This document shows, in pieces, positions 17,073 through 23,283 of a stretch of 23,283 bases of DNA. Source of the stretch: Ophiostoma sp. CBS 140.51 (taxonomy: Eukaryota > Ascomycota > Sordariomycetes > Ophiostomatales > Ophiostomataceae); contig JANSLP010000431.1 of assembly GCA_029298735.1 (NCBI GenBank), positions 1-23,283 of the forward strand, written 5' to 3'. The notes under the pieces are model-generated. The model worked only from the letters and a program-made list of their open reading frames with translations, had not been told where the DNA came from and ran no database searches. Position 1 is the stretch's first letter; the number at the start of each line of letters is the position of its first letter. Both the position numbers and the translations under genes were made by a program.

Positions 17073-18533
17073 ATGGCCGTGTCTCCCGGTGGTACATCTG
17101 TCGCAGCCGGCCCGGCCAGCAGCGGTCCGAATAGTGCTTCTCGACCACAAGCAAGAGCAGAGCCGTCGCAACCTCCACAACCACCACACAATCAGGAAGT
17201 AGAGCCAGACATACACACACCACAATCTCCTTCTCATGCATCTTCTCCAAAATATGAACTCCGGCCAGCCTCATCACCTGCCGCGCCATCAGCACTCCCG
17301 TTCGGCATCGAAAAGGCACAGTCGTCGACGCCGTTGCCGCATGAGGAGTCCATCCTGGCCATCTTCAGTGATGCCTTGAAATCAAAAGAGGATGACTCGG
17401 ACATCGAACTTGTGAGCACCGCGGCAGCCATCGCCCTCAACATGCTTTGTCCGTCCATCGACGACAAGAGCGACAAGAACGACAAAGACAATGACACGGT
17501 AGTGACCGTCGAGGCCTTTCTGTGGTCGCTCTGGACTTTATTGTTGGGCATCGTCCGCATCGTCCCCCACGACACCCAACACCCCGGCCAGGCCACGCTG
17601 GTCGGCATTTTGGACGCGCTGCGCGACCTGCCCCGCGGCACAGTATCAGTGTGGGGCAACAGCGACATGCAGCTCTGGCGCGATCTGCCACTGTTTGTGC
17701 CACGCTTCACCGAGAGCAATGCACGGCCGCGCGGCGATAATGTATCTGACGAAGCGATCCAGCACTGGCGCAATCAAAGCGCGTTTGCCGCGCGGTGTCT
17801 GCAGGCCGGCCTTGCCACCTGGTATGATGAAGCGGTATATGCGCTGCGGGATGCACTGGAGGATGACGACGAGGGCGACATAGCAGTCAATGTAAACAGA
17901 GTTGACCCCCCGGAAAAGAACGCAGGCGGCGACAATGGCAAATATCAAGACGACCAGAACGACCAGAACGCCCAGAAGCTTTTGAAGGACGGCAACAACA
18001 AAGAAAAAGACAAGAAGGACGACAAGAACGAAGAGGGTGAGAAGGGTGAGAACGACAAGGACGGCAATAATGTTTGCAGCGCATTAACACAGCAACAATG
18101 TGCCATCCTGGCTGCCACCGAGTGGGTCATCCACAGTGGCAAAATACTGCTTAAGCAGGCCCAGGAGAGTGACGAAGACTACGAGGACTACGAGGACTAC
18201 GAAGATATTGACGGCGGCAACACGGCCTACGGGCGTGACGATGACGTTCCACTAGGCCCTTTGTTTCGTGAGAGGGAACCGGACGCCAGGGCCGGCCTAT
18301 CGGGCGCACGCTGGGAATTTTGGAAAGAACGGTTCCAAGAGCTACTACAGCCTGCACCAGACCATGACCTACCCGAAGACGTCCGAGCTGCTGTTCGATC
18401 TGCTGTAGAGTGTATGAAGCGGGCCGAGAAAGAGACGACCGAAGAGGCCGAAGAACAGATACGAAAGTGGGAGACGGAGATGGATGCACAAGAGAAGGAG
18501 GATGGTGACGGTGAGGGCAAGGACAGCATTTAA
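17073..18533 (+). CDS. DUF3632-like fungal protein with acidic linker
   Basis: A single exon of 486 aa. The start is the ATG in CTGCAATGGCC after a pyrimidine-rich leader; the open frame continues upstream to about 16812 but reads like leader. Residues 1-90 are Pro/Ser/Gln-rich and disordered. Residues about 90-265 carry the recognisable part: a helical segment, then VRIVPHDTQHPGQATLVGILDA split as IVPHDTQHPGQ and LDALRDLPRG, followed by VWGNSDMQLWRDLPLFVP, the usual signature of DUF3632 proteins. Residues about 262-345 form a charged Asp/Lys/Asn-rich linker, and another helical part follows with a DYEDYEDYED repeat. The C-terminus is Glu/Lys-rich and helical. DUF3632 members are expanded in filamentous fungi and have no known function. 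The shared DMQLW string with the divergent neighbour may be chance. Confidence 0.82.
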   Translation: MAVSPGGTSVAAGPASSGPNSASRPQARAEPSQPPQPPHNQEVEPDIHTPQSPSHASSPKYELRPASSPAAPSALPFGIEKAQSSTPLPHEESILAIFSDALKSKEDDSDIELVSTAAAIALNMLCPSIDDKSDKNDKDNDTVVTVEAFLWSLWTLLLGIVRIVPHDTQHPGQATLVGILDALRDLPRGTVSVWGNSDMQLWRDLPLFVPRFTESNARPRGDNVSDEAIQHWRNQSAFAARCLQAGLATWYDEAVYALRDALEDDDEGDIAVNVNRVDPPEKNAGGDNGKYQDDQNDQNAQKLLKDGNNKEKDKKDDKNEEGEKGENDKDGNNVCSALTQQQCAILAATEWVIHSGKILLKQAQESDEDYEDYEDYEDIDGGNTAYGRDDDVPLGPLFREREPDARAGLSGARWEFWKERFQELLQPAPDHDLPEDVRAAVRSAVECMKRAEKETTEEAEEQIRKWETEMDAQEKEDGDGEGKDSI

Positions 18534-19072
18534 AGTCGAGTAACGTCAGTGGCAGGGCGAGGAAGAATAAGTAAAATTTCGACCAGAACCCCATGGACCG
18601 TGCCGTATCCACAATACAGCTCACTCGAACAATAGATATCATGCCAAGATCAATAGTTACAGCAAACGTTCATCGACGGTGTGGAGGATCAGCAATTACA
18701 AAATCAGAATTATTAGAACCGTTTTACCACTTTAACCTCTCGCCGAGCATGATATGCAGGTACGGCCATGATTCTCATTTGGGAGACACGGGTGTGTATG
18801 AAGTGGACAAAGACAAAGATATTAGGTGTTGGCGAACTTGGTCGATAACAGATGCCATTTATTAGCACAGAACACGGCGGCTTGGTGTTGACAACATTTG
18901 TTTATTTATAGTGGTTTGGGGTAGTATCTGCCATGACGGAGTACAAGAGCCAGAGCACAAAATATTTAAATATTCAAAAACTGGAAGAAAGTCGACTGTG
19001 TTTAAACTCGACAACCCAACACTGTCTCAACAATTATCCACCCCATTCCCATCGTATACCCTTGCACTCCCC
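18534..19072. other. Intergenic, convergent 3' flanks
   Basis: About 540 bp between two convergent genes. The one 90-codon plus frame (18593-18865) has no family resemblance. No structured element was noticed. Confidence 0.6.
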
Positions 19073-20100
19073 TTACAGCTGGTCGACAATCTTGGCGGCG
19101 GCGTCGGGAATGGCAATGCCGTACTGCTCGACGGTGGTCTGGACGTAGAGCGTGCCGTCCTCGACGACGACCTCGCAGTACTTGGCGTACTTGAGCTTGT
19201 CGACAATGCGCAGCGCAATGGTGCTCTTGTCGACGGCCTCGTTGAAACCCTCCTGCAGCATCTCGTCGCTGGCAAACTTCTTGCCGACGAGCTGGTTGCG
19301 CACGCTCTCAAAGTACTGCAGCGCAAAGGGGCCGAGCTGGACCTCCCACGTTTTGTTGAGCTTGTTGCCGGGCCGCTGCGACTCGGCCAGTAGCGTGGCA
19401 TAAACGGCGTCAAAGTTGGGCTCGAGCGTGACGTCGCCAGCCGCCTTGCCGAGCTGCTCGGCGATCTTGGCCTGCACGTCGCCAATCTTGGGCTCATACT
19501 TTTGGCGCACGCTCGTCTTGGCGCCAAACGACAGCTCGGGCGCGGCGCCCGCGGCGGCCGGTACCTCGTTAAGCGCCTTGAGCACGTTGGCGGGCGTAAC
19601 GGCCTCGGAGTCGGCGGTGCCAAGAGCCTTTGGGTTGAACAGGATGACCAGCTTACCGTCGCGGATGGTGCAGCCACAGTACTTGACCGGCGTAACGCGA
19701 TCATCCACGTCCATGGTCAGAACGTGATCCGACACGGCGGCGTTAAGGTCGCCGAGGCCGTCGGCGCCATATTGCTTAGCAAACCCGCTGAGCTGGGCCC
19801 AGGCACTGTTGGCGTAGCTCTGGATCAGCATGCCCAGGTTGTCCTTGGCGTACGAGCCATCGGCGTAGGGGTACAGGACGAGCGGGTTGATGTCAATGGT
19901 CCAGGCGGCGCCGAGGGAGTCGGAGATCTTCTTCTCAAAGTCTGCCTTCTTGTCCTCCCACTTGTCGCGCACTGGAGGAGGGCCGAGGCGTTAGCTGGAC
20001 GTTTCTAGGCGTTGCTGGATTTGACTTGCAACTGGCCATGTCACTTACCGTTTTTACGGAGAGCAAGGGGCAGCTTGTCGGCAGGCGGAAGACGAGATAT
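19073..20100 (-). CDS. Conserved fungal protein of two related halves; start codon reads ATA
   Basis: Exons are 20100..20049 and 19971..19073; the 77-nt intron has GTAAGT, a GCTAAC branch site and CTCCAG. The joined frame gives about 316 codons plus stop. The protein opens SRLPPADKLPLALRKN then VRDKWEDKKADFEKKI. Two halves resemble each other: VRDKWEDKK...KISDSLG...YCGCTIRDGKLVI and VRQKYEPKI...KIAEQLG...YCEVVVEDGTLYV. There is no signal peptide or membrane segment. I recall similar proteins in other filamentous fungi but no function. Where the ATG is expected, in CACAATATCTCG, the codon is ATA; no in-frame ATG lies between the upstream TAG (near 20164) and the intron. A TATAAG box at 20267..20261 places the transcript start so that this ATA is about 160 nt downstream of the box. 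Coding integrity otherwise looks perfect. Confidence 0.75.
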
Positions 20101-20260
20101 TGTGAATATGTTGACGATGCAACAGAGTAAAAGGAATAAGAACGAGTTGTAAGAACGAGTTGAACACTAAGAAAGAGACTGTTCAGTCAAGTGGTGAATA
20201 GACGAGTTGGTTGATGATGGTTATGATAACAGTATGCACTAGAGGAGAGGACATGCCCTA

Positions 20261-20267
20261 CTTATAT
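20261..20267 (-). promoter_or_regulatory. TATA box of the two-halves protein gene
   Basis: On the minus strand ATATAAG lies about 160 nt upstream of the expected start codon and is followed by a CAACC/CTCG-type leader. Two CCCCT (stress-element-like) motifs occur just upstream at 20304-20308 and 20310-20314. Role inferred from position only. Confidence 0.4.
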
Positions 20268-21696
20268 CTGAAAGCTGGGACGACAACAACATCTTCACCC
20301 TTCCCCCTCCCCCTTTTTCGTCTGCCTAGCCCCGGCAGTGCATCTTCGCGGTCCTATTTTACAATTCAGCCCAACGATCATGTACCACAGAAGCTACGAG
20401 AAACAAGGAATGACGCAGTATAGAAAATAAAGACTAGCTGTACGTATCGTAGGCGTTCTTGTGACGATGGAGAATGAAGATGGAGACGGAGAGAGATGGC
20501 GCGGCGAACGGTTGGCCAGGTCAGTTTCATCTGGAATCGAGTCTTGTTTCGAGTCCGCCTTGAGTTCGCTTGCATCTTCTCGTCTATTATTTCCTCATCT
20601 GTGCAAAACCCAGTCCACACACACACTCTCTCTCTCTGCCTCCAGGCTTGGTCATAAGCTTGTTGCAAGGGACAAATAGTTTCCGTAGCTTGCAGAATGG
20701 CTTGTCCCAGGCATGCCACAAACCGACGTCGATGGATACCCCTGAGCTAGACAAAGACGGTCAACACAAGCTCTTCCAGGTGGCAGTGTCAACAGTCGAT
20801 ATGGAACGTTTGCTGGACAGCGGCTGGCATTAAAAGAGGCTAGACGGTGGAGAGAGCAAGGCCAAAAGCTGTTTTGGGTGACGGCATCTACTGTGGTTGA
20901 ACGGTGATTTCCTAAATAGGAATGCATGGCGAGAGTGTTATTCCGCGAACGGAATACTAAGGAGACAGGCATCGACTGGCTGCTGCGCTTTCGAGACGAC
21001 GGTACTTGGATAGCCCATCATTCTGGCGAGTGTGGTTTGGTGGTGGTGTGTGTGGACAGCGCGGGAAAAGCAATACCATGGCGTCGGAGCAGGTGAGACA
21101 CAATTGCACATCTGAAGGCACGACAAGAGCAACGGATAGCCAATGCTGAGAAGAGGTAGATGTTCAACAAAGCCATCATATCAACAAAATCTTCTAGCCG
21201 TTCTGTATAATATATTCTTGCTGAAGGTATGCCTCATTGGCTACTTAGTGTCAATGAGTCTTGTACTTTGAAGCCGGAGGATATACACGAGACGTCCACA
21301 ATCCCCTTGGACATTGCGGCCTCAATTCCGTCTGGTCTCCATTCATCTTAATAGACAGAAAACTAAAGAGCATGACTCGGAGGGTATTCTACACCAGATA
21401 CAGAGGTAATTCCCTGATCATTTCCTGTCTGGGGAACTTTGTGAATAAGAGATGTCAGTGTCCAGCATCTAGCCAGTCCTTGGTGTGTTTGGAACCCCGT
21501 GGGGTGGCTTGGGGAGGTTGGCTGTCATATATGGGAAGAAAAAAAAAGAAGAAGAAAGACGGCGTCAGATAGTACACGAATGGCTGGCGCTTGCGGAAAC
21601 GACGAGCATGAAGCCGGACGTGCGTGTTCGTGTTCGACCAAGGTGGTGGGCAAGGAGTGGACCGGGTTCGAAGGCGTTTTATGAGAGCGTTTTCTT

Positions 21697-21718
21697 CCCC
21701 CCCCCCCCTTTTTTTTTT
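21697..21718. repeat. C12T10 homopyrimidine tract
   Basis: Twelve C followed by ten T on the plus strand, preceded and followed by more pyrimidines. The complementary strand could form G-rich structures. Length is uncertain because such runs are often miscalled. Confidence 0.85.
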
Positions 21719-22585
21719 CCATGGGCGACTTCTTCTTCTTTTGTCTCGCCGCCAAGTCTGCCTTGTGGGGAAGGAACCGTAGGGCTGGGGATTTCCACGC
21801 TGGCCCCTCTATCAATTATGTGCCAAGGCATCAATCGAGGACGATGAGAGAAGATGATTGTTTGTCGAGAGATCTCTTCAAAAATCTGCAAAACTTAACA
21901 GGCAGCAGTGACTGAGGTTAAAAAATTGGTGGTGGTTGGCTTTTGCCTATCCTTTGATCTCGGTTATCGGCAGCGGCTGAAGCGGTCCGCCCACAAGTGA
22001 CGTGTATACGTCAGCCTCCCGTCGTGGAGAATATTGAAATAGTACTAGTTGTTAGCCATCATTGAGGTTATGAAAAGAGTGAGACTTTTTTTTGAAAAAA
22101 GGGGAGACAGAGAGAACAAGAAGAGAGAAACAGAGCGCGCCGTAAACAAAAATGAATGCATACGAGAACCCTTTCACTGTCCGTCGTTCTACGCATCGCT
22201 GCGAAAATATGTGCCTGCCGATTGTTCCGTTCAAGAGTGGGGGGATGTCTATTGTCAAGAACGTACACACAAAACATGGTTTCACCAAAAGCTAACCTGC
22301 GGCTGAAGCTTTTCACACAAAGCCATACTGAATTGAGAATGTTTTCAACGAGTTCTCCACATTGTTTCTCTCCGTAATGTCGACGTTGAGCCTTGTCAAG
22401 TTAGCGTATTTCCTGACAAAAGGGATCTTTCTTTTTCTCTCTTTTCTATCAGCATGGCGTTTTCCTCTCCTTTTCCCTGTTTTCATTATTCCCCTTCTCT
22501 TGTCTATCAGATCTCTCGGCAGCCTGCCCCAGATCGCCTGCTTGGCAGCCTTCCCTTGGCAACGGGAAGGCGTACGTGGCGCCGT

Positions 22586-22604
22586 GGGGGGGGGAGGGGG
22601 GGGG
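22586..22604. repeat. G9-A-G9 tract
   Basis: Two runs of nine G separated by a single A on the plus strand, able in principle to fold as a G-quadruplex. It lies in the gene-free right end. Confidence 0.85.
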
Positions 22605-23283
22605 AGAAAAATACGCGGCTGTGGCTTGAGGCAATCTTCTTTTAGTTAACACGAAAATAGGCCAGTTCTTCCAGTTCCGTAACGACTACGGAGAATCCCC
22701 GACCCAAAGTCCAGAAACGGCCCTGAGCTTCTTTGAGCCCGGTGGGGAACTTCCAAGAGAGGCGCTTGTCTTTCAGAGGGGACTTGAACTCTTGCACCGT
22801 TGACCCTCTTGGGCCTTTAAGACTCGGAGTGGCACAGATCCACAGTCTGCAGGGTTCGCTTCTGGACCCCAGTTTGTTCTCTATCCAGCACCAACGAGGC
22901 GCTCTTTCTTTTTGGTACCTTCGTTATTTTTTGATGTTCTATTTGGGAAACGCCGGCAAGTGTGCCAAACGCCGGTGAACGTCCCGTACAGGAAGAGGAG
23001 TCTTGGGAAGAAAATACGAGTGGGCGAAGTTTTTGGGCTGATCAGGCGAGGCCCGTTTGGGAGATATGTTTCTCAAACCGACGTCGCTGGTGGGGGGCAG
23101 TGAAGAAAAGAAGACTTAATTATTTCTCTGGTCGTGAATAACTCTCGTTCACCGAAAATTCAAATTCTTTCTTCTTTCAAGTTTGGTCGATGACGGACAG
23201 TAGTCCTAGTGAATGAATTTTTGTAGTCCGGTCTCTGGGAAAGGTAAACAATGATGTCGGGGATCGGACAAACACGGCTATAT

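Larger units (their letters stand above)
20101..23283. other. Long non-coding right end, no convincing gene
   Basis: The first 200 bp are leader and promoter of the minus-strand gene. Beyond that the open frames are short, overlapping and low in complexity. Homopolymer and microsatellite tracts are frequent: (CA)n(CT)n near 20615-20637, an A/G tract at 21537-21560, C12T10 at 21697-21718 and G9AG9 at 22586-22604. The length and pyrimidine richness resemble a long fungal promoter or leader region, possibly for a plus-strand gene beyond the right edge, but I see no direct proof. Confidence 0.5.

Noticed and set aside
20161..20267. Alternative 5' exon for the ATA-start gene beginning at ATG near 20253
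   Set aside because: That ATG is only about 10 nt downstream of the TATA box, the possible GTGCAT donor is weak, and the resulting peptide would be translated from pyrimidine-rich leader; kept only as a remote alternative.
22750..22810. tRNA-like B-box (GAGTTCAAGTCC on the minus strand)
   Set aside because: The flanking bases do not form a T-arm stem and no A-box, anticodon arm or acceptor stem could be found.

Overview
The window looks like nuclear DNA of a filamentous ascomycete (Pezizomycotina, probably a Sordariomycete-like fungus). Introns are short (54-100 nt) with GTACGT/GTGAGT/GTAAGT donors and CTAAC/CTAAT/CTGAC-type branch sites. There are CAACA/CACA-type leaders, a DUF3632-like protein, secreted Ser-rich fungal proteins and a Tad-like LINE fragment. 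No bacterial, phage, CRISPR, rRNA or tRNA feature was found. Genus and species cannot be named from the sequence.

Left part (1-9300): one clear housekeeping-type gene, a PHO-4/Pho89-type sodium-phosphate symporter (minus strand, three exons, 280-2288). It is followed by about 3.3 kb without a convincing gene. Then comes a gene-poor stretch with a decayed gene (about 5632-6110), a doubtful small ORF (6068-6505), and two related minus-strand orphan genes. The first orphan (6736-7266) is intact. The second (about 7941-8416) is broken by frame changes at two T runs. A 15-bp hairpin lies at 8912-8948.

Middle part (9280-15120): an intron-containing polyQ coiled-coil protein with a SAP-like tail (9282-9854). 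A 5'-truncated LINE follows (10296-10983), with a 9-bp target-site duplication, a perfect 3' hairpin and a (TAA)n tail. Next is a TpA-rich, RIP-like relic. Two secreted Ser-rich proteins with a CBM/galactose-binding-like domain follow (11711-12541 and 13195-13875), and a stranded C-terminal fragment of the same family lies on the opposite strand (14534-14782).

Right part (15117-23283): a divergent pair consisting of a two-exon protein with an internal 55-aa duplication and Cys clusters at both ends (15117-16713) and a DUF3632-like protein (17073-18533). They share a 360-bp promoter that carries a 14-bp perfect palindrome. A conserved protein with two related halves follows (19073-20100); its expected ATG reads ATA. 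The last 3.2 kb hold no convincing gene but contain long G/C and purine/pyrimidine tracts.

The genes show no common pathway. The mix of orphan families, broken copies, a fresh retroelement fragment and RIP-like DNA suggests accessory or fast-evolving chromosome territory next to a conserved phosphate transporter.
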